Assembly: GCF_030052815.1 (NCBI RefSeq)
Contig: NC_079501.1
Location: 88,392,296 to 88,456,295, forward strand
From: Hevea brasiliensis
Taxonomy: Eukaryota > Streptophyta > Magnoliopsida > Malpighiales > Euphorbiaceae
Reading direction: 5' to 3'
DNA: 64,000 nt
Every line of letters starts with the position of its first letter. The first letter of the stretch is position 1. The notes below the pieces were generated by a model that did not search any database, was not told the origin of the DNA, and was given only the letters and a program-made list of their open reading frames with translations. Shown here one piece after another: positions 34,376-46,180 of the stretch. Position numbers and translations under genes: made by a program.

Positions 34376-36200
34376 TCATTCGGCTGGGGGATCACCCCCA
34401 GCCTGATCTACATTTTGCTCATTTTCTCTCTCACCCTCGGCCTCCTCTTCGCTTTCCTCCTCGCCTTCGGGAGCCAGGTCGGCCATCCAAGAGAAGTCCT
34501 CCTCTGGGTAACGCTTCTGGAGCTCGGCCAAGAGATCCTTGTGAGCGTTCACATAGGCACCGGCTATTCCTGTCACCATCTCTTCATCTTTTGCCTTAAG
34601 CTCCTCAGCAAGGTGAGCGACCTGAGCAGCTTCGTTGGCCCGGAGCGCCTGGACTTCTCTAAGAGCATGATCCCTTTCAGCCAGAACATGAGTCTGTTCG
34701 GCCAGCTTATCCTCATAGTACTTCATGCGCCCCTCAATTTGAGATATGTAATCCTGAGCGGATGAGAGTTGGGATCGGAGGGATGCCACTTCTTGACTCT
34801 TCTTCTCGACCTCCTTACCCAGGCGGTGAGCCTTTTCCCGAACTACGTGCTGATTCACCAGGCACTCTACATTCAAACTCATGGATCGGGTCAGGATGTC
34901 GTCAAGATTGTCCAGAGACAGTCTGTCCCGATCCTCCCGAAGGCAGATGGAAGACTCCAAGACTTTGGCAAAATCGGGGTTCTCCCGAACAGTCCGGTTG
35001 TTCTCCAAGGAAGCAATCGACTTGAGCGCCACGAGAAGGGGCCTCGCAGAGGTCGAACGACCCCTTCTGTGCTTGGAGCAACTGGAGGTGGTGGAGGCGG
35101 CTCTTCTCATCGAGGAGGAGATCGGACAGCTTCTGCGATCGACGGTCTCGAAGGTCGAGGTGGGTCCCCTTGTATCTCCCCAGGTTCATGGCCGGGTGTT
35201 TGAAGTAGTGCCGAACGCTTCATCTCCTTTATTTTCCGGGAAATCTCTCTTTCTTTCTTCCGCTCGAACCTTCACCACCCGCCATACCTACACAAAAAAG
35301 GTCGTGAGATCGCTAAGGTCCAAAGATCCGAGAAATAGAAAATACCGATGCCAAGATCGAGAGTCAAGCCCGCGATTTTCGCGTGATCAACTCCATCGTC
35401 AATGATGCAAATTTCGCGATCCACCGCATCTAAACAGAGTACTTTTGAGTGGCAGCTTGATTCTTCGCCCATCACTATTAGGCTTTCCTCCTTGTTCGTG
35501 GTAATACGCCGGAATCAAGGGCCCTCGTGCCACCACTACGGAAGTCCTCAAGCGGTCGATTTTTGCTCCTCGTAATGAAGAAACGTTCTTCCAATTCTTA
35601 AGGGAGGAGGGCAGTCGGTGAAGAGCCCACAATGAAGCTTCGCTGAAAGAACCAAAGTGCTCGTCATCCTTTCTACGAGTTAGCTCGCGCAAGGCGAACA
35701 CCTTAGCCATAGGATCGATTCCCTTAGCTCAAGACAGCCTCGAAGGCTACTAAGATCCGCCACGAGTTAGGGTGAATTTGGGCAATGCACACTCGGTAAA
35801 ATTTTAGGACCTCCTTGAAGAAGTCGTCCAAAGGGAACCGAAGACCGGCCTTTAACTGTTCCTCGTATACCATAACCATGTCATTCTCTTCAAAGAATTG
35901 ATCAGCTCGGTGATCGCCGTGACACTGGATAAGTTCATATGAATCGGGCTCAATGTTGTACTCCTGGCTAAACGATTGCAGATCGGATTCTTGCAAGATC
36001 GACGGCAGCTCGTCCATAGCAAGATTCTCCCTCCCCGAAGAAGGTGCATGCCTTGATGGTGCGATCTGCCCCCGAGCTGGAATGGAGACCCTAGGAGGTT
36101 CTGGTTGTGCGCTCGGCCCGACCACCTCTTCTTCATCAGACGACCACGAGAACTGAATGGAAGGAGGGCTTGTCGCTCTCTGACCTTCGGCGTCACTCAT
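34376..36200 (-). pseudogene. antisense two-exon gene in the Tat solo LTR (second copy)
   Basis: ATG at 36200 with the CAG codon 7 intact. Exon 1 is open to about 35724 (MSDAEGQRATSPPS, FPLDDFFKEVLKFYRVCIAQ, HPNSWRILVAF), then has small indels to the donor at 35346. Exon 2 begins at 35287 and is frameshifted in its Pro-rich part, then open from 35110 to the stop at 34376, with the coiled coil (LGKEVEKKSQEVASLRSQL) and acidic tail. Conservative protein differences and many third-base changes relative to the 30637-32498 copy suggest past selection. A pseudogene in this copy. Confidence 0.75.
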
Positions 36201-36353
36201 TTTTAAGGAAAATAAAGAACTTAAAGCTAAAAGAAGGATTAAAACCCTTACCGGAGCTTGAACGGAGTCGGAAGAGCTTGAAAATCGGGAGAGTTTTGGA
36301 ATTGCTTGCGAGAGACAGAAAATGGCATAAGTAAGAAACTGGCTAACCCCTAC

Positions 36354-36364
36354 CCCTATTTATA
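36354..36364 (-). promoter_or_regulatory. TATA box of the second antisense gene copy
   Basis: Minus strand TATAAATAGGG, identical to 32651-32661 and about 155 bp upstream of the ATG at 36200. Confidence 0.7.
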
Positions 36365-37171
36365 CTCGTCCGAGCATTTAATGCTCACGATGTCCCAGGC
36401 AATGCATCGGTTAACGGGATTTGCCAGCTGTTCTGACACGTCTCTCGAACACTCCAAATTCCATAAAGAGAACGGCTAATTAGAGATCGGCATATTAAGA
36501 TAAATGTTTCGAATTGCGGATCAGTTAAGGTTTGTTCAGTTAGAACCAGATCGGATAAACACATCAGAGATCGAAAAAATAATCAGTGCAATAATAATAA
36601 GATGATAATTGACTTTTATTTCCAAAAGATCGGATTACATCATTTGGGCGATCTCTAGGGATCGGAATAATAGAGATCGGAAGATGGGAGATTAGCATGA
36701 GAGATCGGAATAGGAGCGTGGGAGGGATCGGAAGGCAAAAAGAGTAAGACAAATCCCAAATAACCGTCGTCAGAATCAGAGCCGAGGTAGTTAAAGCGTG
36801 GCAGACGAGATCTCCACCGCACGCCTAAGAATCGCCCGCAATGCTGACAGGTGCCAGGGTATGTCATGACAGTCCTGTACATCCCAATCTCCACCGTTGA
36901 TTTCATTTGTAAGGACGAACCCGGAGCCCTTGGATCAAGAGAGGAGACGACAAGACCAGCGCCTTTCGCTCTTAGCCCTCAGATCGCTCCGGACAAGAGG
37001 ATTTGAGACCGTTAGATTGAAAGAAGAAAAGGACGAATATTCTGAAGAATAATCTCAGCCGTTCATTTTGGTTCTCTTTAATTCTCAAGCATCCGATCAT
37101 GTCCTTCAAAATCCAGACCCTCCATCTCCCTCAAAACAAATCCTGACCCTTCATGGGGAGCACCCGATTCC

Positions 37172-37179
37172 TATAAATA
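37172..37179 (+). promoter_or_regulatory. sense TATA box of the Tat solo LTR
   Basis: TATAAATA within CCTATAAATACCTGC, conserved at 39453-39460 and 47884-47891. Likely core promoter for sense element RNA. Confidence 0.65.
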
Positions 37180-38159
37180 CCTGCCTGAAAACTGTTCAAA
37201 GGGACGAAAAAAAAATATACAGACAAGAAGCAGTAACTATAGTGGAATAACTCTGAAACTTAATTCAGTTTGTTACTCTGCTATTTTTTGGAGTTTTCGT
37301 AGGAAAAAACTTTTGAAACTAGTTTTCTGAAGTGTTTTCTTGCAAAAAGGGATTCTTGAATACTGAAATTTTTCATTTTCAGTTCGTTCATTATCCTGTG
37401 GCACTCTCACTTTCTGTCTTTGTTATCCTCTATTTCCATTCATATTGTCTAAGCTCAACTCCACTCAAGCTTGGTTATTTTGACCCGTTTACATTTTAAC
37501 AAAGAATACTTCATTTCGAGGCGAACCATAGTCCTCCGGCTGCCAACCTGCAATCTTGCTACTTTTTGCGATTCTGTAATTAGTTCAATAGACTCGACTC
37601 CCTACAGGTCAGTGTTAATATCGCCATTTTATTAAGTCTACTTCTCGTTTCACGTATTTCCTTTTGTCCTCTTTCTCATGCCTGTTGTTTTCTTTAAGTT
37701 CATGTCACGCTAAAAAAAAATACAAAGGAAAGATATGCTCTAGTTTACTCCTGTGCTGGCTAACCCACACTTTTGTTAATCTTTATTATTTCTGAACGCA
37801 AGTCATCTAGTCCCGTGTTACGTAGAAGTAGCTAGGCAAAATGTAGGTAACTGTGTTTAAAGTGTCTCTTTTAAAAAAAAGAGGGTCTAAATAACACGTC
37901 AGGGAAATAGCAAAATTGAATCACTAGGCTGACATGGAAGGCGATCCGGCATAATGCCATAAGGCAGAATAAAAAATCAAAACTCAGATAAGTAAAGGGG
38001 TACAGATAGGATACTGGTAAAGTGACCTTAAGGGAGGTCAGCAAAATTCAGTCCGGCGTCCCTTATATAGTCTCAAAGTACCAACGAGTTAAAAGAAGTC
38101 TTATTTCGATCTTTGGCACCTTTAAATACTAAGACTCTTAAACTAGGACTCCTATGATA

Positions 38160-38560
38160 TATGGTTGTGTCCAAATTTTGAAGAGGTCGGAAGAGAGCCT
38201 TTATCCGTTCCTCAAACAAAATTTTTAACAAATAATTTAAAAGAGATCGGAGGAGAGTTCTTATCCGGTTCTCAATCTAAAATTTAAAATAAATACTCAA
38301 AGGAGATCGAAGGAGAGTTCTTATCCGGTCTCAACTCAAAATTTTAATAAATATTGAATAGAGATCGGAGGATTGGAGGAGAGTTCTTATCCGGTCTCAA
38401 TTTAAAATTTTAATAAATATTAAATAGAGATCGGAGGAGAGTTCTTATCCGGTCTCGACTCAAAATTTTAATAAATATTAAATAGAGATCGGAGGAGAGT
38501 TCTTATCCGGTCTCAACTCAGAATTTTAATAAATATTAAAGAGTTCGGAGAAGAGTTCTT
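38160..38560. repeat. 60-bp hairpin repeat array in the solo LTR
   Basis: Six to seven units of GAGATCGGAGGAGAGTTCTT followed by ATCCGGTCTC or similar, with AT-rich linkers. This copy has more variation than those at 40440-40910 and 48555-48900. Confidence 0.85.
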
Positions 38561-39452
38561 ATCCGATTCTTAAATTAAATTTTGATAAAATATTCCTTTC
38601 AAATAAAATTAACATACAACAGTAACTCACTAAGGTTGTCTCATTTACTTATGTATCTGGGTGATCCAAATTTAGTGAAAAATCAAATGTTCCTTTAGTC
38701 ACAAGGATTAACATGTCCATTCAAGCCCTTCTAACTAATGCAAAATTAAATCTACTTACCCTTATTAAGGGACGAGGTGGGGTGCCTAACACCTTCCCCA
38801 CCAGTTTACGGACCCCGAACCTAGAATCTCTGCCTAGAAGTGGTTTCATCTCAATTTATCTTCATAAACGGTTTTCTTTAATTTCCCTCAAAATTAAAGT
38901 GGCGACTCCTCACTCTTTCCCACTTCGGTGAGGGTTCGTTCAGGCGATCGCAAAACTCCTTGCGACAAAGGAGCAGAAAAGGAACATGTTGGAAAGATCG
39001 GAAGGGAGGAGAGATCGGAAAACAAAGAGAATAAGATGCCTACCGCTGTCATCATAATCAGAGCCGAGGTAGTTAAAGCGTTGCAGATGAAATCTCTACC
39101 GCACGCCCCAGAATCGCCCGCATTACTGACATGTGCCAGAATATGTCATGACAGTGCTGTACATCCTAATCTCCACCGTTGATCTGACTTGTAAGGACGA
39201 GCCCGGAGCCCTTGGATCAAAGAAGAAGACGACAAGACCAGCGCCTTTCACTCCTAGCCCTCGGATCGCCCTTGACAAGAAAATTTTGGGCCGTCAGATT
39301 AGAAGAGAGAAAAGACAAATATTTTAAAAGGAATCTCAGCCGTTCGTTTTGATTCTCTTTAATTCCCGAGCCTCAGATCATGTCCTTTAAAATCCTAACC
39401 CTCCATCTCCATCAAAACAAATCCTGACCCTTCATGGGGAGCACCTGGTTCC

Positions 39453-39460
39453 TATAAATA
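39453..39460 (+). promoter_or_regulatory. sense TATA box of the Tat 5' LTR
   Basis: TATAAATA in a conserved context (TTCCTATAAATACCTGCATG), about 1.9 kb before the LTR end. Likely start region for genomic RNA. Confidence 0.65.
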
Positions 39461-40439
39461 CCTGCATGAAAACTGTTCAAGGGGGACGAAATAGTGAATA
39501 TAGCGGAAGGACTCTGAAACTTAATTCAGCTCGTTACTCTGCTATTTTTGAGCTTTCATAAGAAAAACTTTTGAAACCAGTTTTCTGATGTATTTTCTTG
39601 CAAAGGGATTTTTGAATACTGAAACTCTCCATTTTCAGTTCGTTCATTATCCTGTGACACTCTCACTTTCTGTCTTTGTTATCTTTATTTCCACCCCTGT
39701 TGTCCAAGCTCAACTTCATTCAAACTCGGTTATAATTTTGATCGGACTGCATTTTAGCAAGGTATCCTTCATTTCAAGGCGAACCTTAGTCCTCAGGTTA
39801 TCAGCCCATAGCCCCATTACGTTTTGTGATCCCGTAGTTAGTTCAATAGATTCGACTCCCTACAGGTGAGTGCTTATATCGCTGCTTTATCAAGTGCTCG
39901 TTTTTATTTTACGTATTTCCTTTATTTTTGTGTTTGTAATTTTCACCAAGTTTATATTGCGTTAAAAAACGTGTAGAAGGTTATTCTCGAGTTTACTTCT
40001 TTGTTAATCAGTCCATTCTTTTTGTTAATCTTCGTTACTTCTAAATGCAAGAGTTCTAGTTGGATAAAATGTAGGTAACTATATCTAAAGCGTTTCTTTA
40101 AAAATGAAAGGTCTGAATAATAAGTCAGGAAAATAGTAAAATTGAATCATTAGGCTAACACAGAAGACGATCGGGTAAGACGCCATAAGGCGGAATAAAA
40201 ACCAAATCTCAGATAAATAAATGGAACAGATCGGGTACCAAAAGGTACTGGCTAGGCGACCACATAGGAGGTCGGTAAAATTCAGTTCGGTATCCCCTGT
40301 CTAGTCATGAGGTACCAAAGAGTTAAAAGAAGCCTTATTCCGATCCCCAGCATCTTTGAAAGCCAGAACCCTTAGTCTTAGGCTCTTATGATGTGTAGCT
40401 GTAATCAAATTTCGATAGGTCGGAAAAGTCCTTATCCGA

Positions 40440-40910
40440 CTCCCATTAAAATAAAAGAGATCGGAGGAGAGTTCTTATCCGATTCTCACCTAAAATTTTT
40501 AATGAATACTTAAAAGAGATCGGAGGAGAGTTCTTATCCGATTCTCACCTAAAAATTTTTAATGAATACTTAAAAGAGATCGGAGGAGAGTTCTTATCCG
40601 ATTCTCACCTAAAAATTTTAACAAATATTTAAAAAGAGATCGGAGGAGAGTTCTTATCCGATTCTCAATCCAAAATTTTAACAAATATTTAAAAAGAGAT
40701 CGGAGGAGAGTTCTTATCCGATTCTCAATCCAAAATTTTAACAAATATTTAAAAAGAGATCGGAGGAGAGTTCTTATCCGATTCTCAATCCAAAACTCTA
40801 ATAAATACTTAAAAGAGATCGGAGGAGAGTTCTTATCCGATTCTCAATCCAAAATTCTAATTTTAACCTAAAAGAGATCGGAGGAGAGTTCTTATCTGAT
40901 TCCCAAATTG
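40440..40910. repeat. 60-bp hairpin repeat array in the 5' LTR
   Basis: About eight units starting AAAGAGATCGGAGGAGAGTT near 40450, 40513, 40573, 40635, 40695, 40755, 40811 and 40870. In each, GAGATCGGA pairs with TCCGATTCTC across a short loop. The minus-strand ORF at 40559-40744 is a translation of this repeat. Confidence 0.92.
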
Positions 40911-41331
40911 AATTCTAACAAATATGCAAAATGACCCCTTAAACAAAACTGATATGCAACAGTAACTCACTAAGGGTCGACTCATTTATTTATGTATCTG
41001 GGTAACCCGAATTAGTAAAAAATCAAATATTCCCTTTTACCAAGAGGATTAACATCTCCGTTCGAACCTCCTAACTACCAATTCTAGTTTATAAAGAGCT
41101 TGAAGTTAAATCTGCTTACCCTCATTGAGGGACGAGGTGGGGTGCCTAACACCTTCCCCACCCATTTACGGACCCCGAACCTAGAATCTTTGTTTTTGAA
41201 GTGGTTTCATTTTAATTTATTTTCGCAAATAGTTTTCTTTAATTTCCCTCAAAATTAAAGTGGCGAATCCTCACTCTTTCCCACTTCGGTGGGGGTTCGT
41301 CCAGGCGACCGCAAAACACCTTGCGACAGCT

Positions 41332-41350
41332 TGGCGACTCCACTGGGGAC
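41332..41350 (+). promoter_or_regulatory. primer-binding site of the Tat element
   Basis: TGGCGACTCCACTGGGGAC, 3 nt after the LTR end, beginning with the TGG that pairs with tRNA CCA. The sequence type is that of Tat/Ogre elements, for which a tRNA-Arg primer has been described; the exact tRNA is not established here. Confidence 0.8.
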
Positions 41351-42675
41351 GGACTTTTCTTCAACCTCGGCCCAGAGGTCCAAAAGGAGATTTAATTTTA
41401 TGTTCCTATAAACTAGTTTATATTTAAATTGGTACAATTTACGAAACTCGAAAACCTTAGTCTATTAATGTTTGTTATTTCCGCTAACCGCTTTATTTAT
41501 TTTTGTTTTATATCCTACAGCATTCTCCGTCTAAAAAGGAAAAATAAAAATCCCCCTGTATTGGGAAGAGGTAAAGGTGTCCCTTCACACACTGAACACT
41601 CACACGATGTCCTCACACACTTCAGCCCTATACCCGGGCTCTTTTTTACCCTTTTAGGAAAATAGGAGGGGGTCATGTAGAGGTACCATTGGGTTTTACC
41701 CCGTTAGTATCCGTGAAGGCTTCTGCTCAGATTGAAACTCGTTCTATCTACTGTGATACCCGTGGAACTTTCCCGACAGTATCATGGGGGATAGAATGGG
41801 GCTCTACTATTTACAGTAGGGGCAATTTGGGAACCTGTTGCTTTTAAAAGATTAGACCTTGAGCTAAACTGTCACGATAGCTGGAAGCCATAGTAAGCTA
41901 CCTTATAAGATAGAACTATCCAATTAGGTAGCACCTAGCCGATACTAGGACTCTCCTTATTTTAGGACAAAAGGGGCATACTTACTCTTACCCTATTATG
42001 CTTGTGTTTTATTTTGTTCTTATTTTTTAGGGTAATCTTCAATCATACTGTTAAGAAAACCTACACACTTTCCTACTTTGATATATGTGTAGGTGTCACT
42101 CTGCCAACAGTATAATTCAAGACTACCTAAATTTATCCTGCTAACAAGTTTTTCCTGCAGGCATCACCAAATTAAGGTCTGTAAAAGGATAAGCATCATT
42201 TTTAACATGGCATCCTCGAGTCAGTCCGCAGAAGAAGTTCTTAGACCAGAACAGAATGCTAAACCATTGTTGAACCTATGAGACGGTTCGGGCCATGATT
42301 TAGCAAAATTGTGAATGAATAGTATGACTCCCGTAGGAACCCCCTCGCTAGGGTTATGCGAAAAATTGAATGCGCCATATAGACAAGTATCATAGATGCA
42401 CATTCAATCCAGTCATTCACAGTCAGACTATCGAACGATGCCATGATAAAATAAATGCAATCATTCTTCCACAGATTTTATTTTGGCTCCAAAATGCCAC
42501 TGTATCCTTTGTCCGAACCAGGACCTTTAATTTTTTTTTTACGAAACTCAAAATTCATTTAAACTTTTTTACTTCCCTACAGAAAATCAACATTGCTTCA
42601 AACAAAGCAAGTCTGACCAGGCACACAGTTCAACCCAAACGAGTGTACTTAACAAGATCACGAACAAAAAAGATA
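41351..42675 (+). other. untranslated leader of the Tat element
   Basis: 1.3 kb between PBS and gag. Short ORFs exist (41429-41665, 42093-42281) but show no domain. The ORF frame that reads into gag is open from 42370, though the first Met with gag-like sequence is at 42676. Confidence 0.6.
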
Positions 42676-44450
42676 ATGGAAGACCAGGAACAAGTCCAGA
42701 ACCTACAAGGACAGGTTTCCGAATTGAAAGACCAAGTCTCGGAGCTCATGAGACTAATGAGGGAGATGTCCCAAAATAAACCTGCTTCAGAACCTAACTT
42801 ACCACTACCTCCCCCACCACCTACAACAATTGATCCTCATCAGGCTTTAACCTCTTTTACCTTTCAGTCACTTATCCCGGATCCGACAATCACTATCAAC
42901 CCGGCTACCATAAATAATGACCTACCTTTCTCCCATTACCCAGCCGTCTCAAATGCTGACCCATACCCTTCAATACTAATTCCTCCAGTTCACTCCACCC
43001 CTCATCTCCCAACTGGGGAGCATTTCATGCAGTAGGAGGAGAAAATAGGACCAGAGAAAATGAAAAGCTGTCTGCTCTAGAGGAGAGATTGAGAGCAATA
43101 GAGGGGCTGAACATGTATGGTTCAGTCGATGTGGCGTCACTGAGATTGGTGCCAGACGTGGTGGTGCCGCCCAAGTTCAAAATCCCAGACTTCGACAAGT
43201 ATACCGGGAACTCAGACCCCCGCATTCACCTGGCAACCTACATTGCCAAAATGTCTGCCTTGACAGAAGATGACAGACTTCTCGTCCATTTCTTTCACGA
43301 GAGTCTCTCCGTGGCAGCCCTGAGATGGTGCATACAGTTGGACAGGAGCAAACTGCGCTCTTGGAAGGATTTGGCTGACGCTTTCCTGAAGCAGTATAAA
43401 TTTAACTGCGATGTAGCCCCCACGAGGAGAGACCTCCAAAACCTAGTGCAGAGAGACAAAGAAAGCTTCAAGGAATATGCCCAGAGATGGAGAGAAAAGG
43501 CTGCAGAAGTATATCCTCCAGTGACCGACAATGAACAATGCTCCCTGTTCATCGAGACATTGAAGGCTCCTTATTTCAATCTGATGATTGGAAATACCTC
43601 CAACAGCTTCTCAGACATCATCCAAGCTGGTGAGAGAATAGAGGCCAACTTAAGGATGGGGCGACTGCAGGATTTGGCCGAGAACCCTGCGAAGAAGACT
43701 GCCAGTTTTGGCAAGAAAAAGGAGGGTGATGTGCATTCCATCACCCGGCAGAACAATTACTGCCCGCTTCCTCAAAAGAACTACCGGTCATATCTTCCCC
43801 CTCATGGCCAAACCATTGCAAACGTTCCACCCCCTTTCCCAAATTATCCTCACCCACACCCACAGTATCCACCACCTATAAATTACCAGCCCAGACCACC
43901 TTCTCCTCCTACTCAACCTAGACCACCTCAAAACAACCCGAGACCACCAAGAAACCCTGATCCACCTCTGCCCCTCCCACTCAGCGAAATATACCGATAC
44001 CTCGTCGGTATAAACCAGATAGTACCGGTTCCCCTTGACCCAATTCAGCCACCATACCCCAGGTGGTATGATGCCACTGCCCGTTGTGAATATCATGGAG
44101 GGGCACAAGGGCATTCAACTGACAACTGCGGGGCACTCAGAGGGAGAGTGCACGCTTTAATCAGGAATGGGTGGTTGAAGATTGAGGGAAATGGTTCTCT
44201 CCCCAATGTTACCTCAAACCCGTTGCCCACTCATAATATGGGCAATGGTGTAAACATGATAGAGTCAGACGGAGGGGGGTCGGCACCAGAGGTAGACGAG
44301 CTAATTCCTCACTTTGAGGAAATTTTTAGAATGACAGTAAGGGAAGGTTACCTCCACCCTCAAGACCCAGAACCTGAGGTTGAAATGGGATGCCCCTATC
44401 ACGGAGGAGCAGTTGGTCATGAGCTACAAAATTGTGAAGAATTTAAGTAA
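42676..44450 (+). pseudogene. Tat gag
   Basis: Starts MEDQEQVQNLQGQVSELKDQ, a coiled coil, then a Pro-rich region to a stop at 43033. A frame change there leads to 43089-44450, the Tat-type gag core: VPPKFKIPDFDKYTGNSDPR, then MSALTEDDRLLVHFFHESLS, LRWCIQLDRSKLRSWKDL and FKEYAQRWREKAAEVYP. A Pro-rich linker (about 43800-43990) precedes two zinc-knuckle-like motifs, CEYHGGAQGHSTDNC (44095-44139) and CPYHGGAVGHELQNC (44391-44435). A stop at 44448-44450 separates it from the protease in the same frame. Gag forms particles and binds RNA; one frameshift and one stop break this copy. Confidence 0.88.
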
Positions 44451-44465
44451 GAGGTTTAGAACTTA

Positions 44466-46180
44466 TTGTCCTTCAAAGTTCTGAGATGCCAAGCAAGATC
44501 CAAAACGGAGGAAGGAGTAAATACAGCCCGACTCGGCCAAAACGCCTCCACCTCTAAACACAAAATCACCTTCTCACCCCCAGTATCCTCACCTCCAGTG
44601 ACAATCATTCGAACCCCGCCTCAGCTCCCTGTCACAGATACCCATGCCATACCTTGGAATTATAACTTCCAAGTTTTCACCCAAGGAGCGTCAAGCAGTA
44701 CATCAGCTCCTAATCTTGCTTCACCTTCAACACCTCCGAAACCGTGCTTAACTCCTCATGAGCATTTTAAGATGACTTATGCCAGACCTACCAGCAGTAC
44801 TACTCCCCAACCTAATCCTCAGCCCGCCACTGCCACAAAATCTTCCCCGCTTGAATCAGAGGTTGAGTTTATAACCAGAAGTGGGAGATGTTACGGGTAT
44901 GATGAAAAAGAAAAGAAGAGAGGGAAAGTAAAAATGGGAGAGTCACAGAAGAGTACAGAAGAGGAGGTTGAGAAAACAGAGGAAGTAGAACCTACCGGAC
45001 CAAGAGAAGAAGAAGAGCTGTTGCTTCAAATAATGAAGCAAAGTGAGTATGATGTGGTGGAACAGTTGAGAAAGACACCTATTCGAATTTCACTGTTATC
45101 CTTGATTTTGAGCTCTGGGGTACACCGTCAAGCCTTGCAGAAAATCCTGGATCAGGCCTTTGTGAACCCCGACATCACACCGGGGCAGTTCGATAAAATA
45201 GTGAGACAAATTCAGGCATCCAGTTTTGTCACCTTTTCTGAAGAAGAGATAGACCCTGCAGGCTTAACACACACTAAAGCTCTGCATGTGACGGTGAAAT
45301 GTAAAGGTTGTATAGTGGCCAAGGTCCTTATTGATAATGGATCGGCGCTCAATGTACTGCCTAGTGCCACCTTGGCCAGGCTGCCGGTTGACCGATCGAA
45401 TATACGTCAGAGTGCTATGGTGGTAAGAGCCTTTGACGGTACAAGGAGAGAAGTGCTGGGAGACATTGACTTACCCCTCCAAATTGGCGCATGCACCTTC
45501 AACGTCACATTCTAAGTGATGAACATTGAACTTGCCTATACTATGCTACTGGGGAGGCCTTGGATCCATTCAGCGAATGCAGTTCCTTCGACTTTGCACC
45601 AGAAGATAAAGTACATTATGGACGGCAAAATCATCACTGTGAGAGGGGAAGAAGCCATATTGGTCACCAAGCCACAATCACTTCCTTATGTGGAAGCTGC
45701 TGAGGAGTCGTTGGAAAGCTCCTTCCAAACCCTCGAATTACAAGAAACTATCTCAAAAAATGAAGGGGCTATGGCTATGGTAGCCAAAGTGATGTCGAGG
45801 AATGGGTATGAAGAGGGCAAAGGCCTAGGCGTCGCATTGCAAGGGATTGTCGAACCTATATCGGCTATCCAAAAGATAGGCCGTTGCGGTTTGGGTTATG
45901 AGGAAGACGCCCTCATGGATGGGCGATTATGGATGAGAAATCAACTTCGGGATCAAAGATTTGATCAAAAAATCGGGAGGATGAAGGTAGTCCCGAGAAT
46001 CACGGAAGTATTCACTAAACCGGTCATTGAAAATCCAGCAGAGGTTGAAGAATCACCCGATGAACCATCCATCGATGTCATCCACTTGGATTCCTTGTAC
46101 ACGGCTCTGGTCTCGCCAATAGCTGAGGGGCAAGAACTGGACAACTGGACAGCAGAGGACATCCCTGTACTTAATTTCGA
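44466..46180 (+). pseudogene. Tat protease region with G-patch-like segment
   Basis: Same frame as the gag core. A Pro/Thr-rich and acidic linker leads to the aspartic protease, ALHVTVKCKGCIVAKVLIDN then GSALNVLPSATLARL (the active-site Asp-Asn-Gly-Ser form usual in Tat). A TAA at about 45513-45515 replaces what looks like a Gln codon before VMNIELAYTMLLGRPWIHS. Downstream, MVAKVMSRNGYEEGKGLGVA then GRCGLGYEE is a G-patch-like, Gly-rich RNA-binding motif (about 45771-45905). Exon end is at the predicted donor 46180. Confidence 0.85.

Larger units (their letters stand above)
33818..38967 (+). mobile_element. solo LTR of the same Tat family, nested in the 5' LTR
   Basis: 5,150 bp from TGTCGACACC to TTGCGACA, with no PBS, gag or PPT of its own. 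Flanks AGGGA (33813-33817) and AAGGA (38968-38972) are a 4/5 target duplication. Host LTR sequence resumes at 38973 (GCAGAAAAGG), as shown by the uninterrupted counterpart GAGGGAGCGGAAAAGG at about 47397-47412. It contains its own antisense gene, TATA boxes on both strands and a 60-bp repeat array. Confidence 0.88.
38973..41328 (+). repeat. Tat 5' LTR, right segment
   Basis: Continuation of the host LTR after the nested solo LTR. It ends CCTTGCGACA directly before the PBS. Together with 30043-33817 it gives a 5' LTR of about 6,131 bp. Confidence 0.85.

Noticed and set aside
40440..40910. CRISPR-like appearance of regularly spaced ~60-bp units
   Set aside because: Spacers are near-identical AT-rich linkers, it lies in a plant LTR, and there are no cas genes; it is a tandem repeat.
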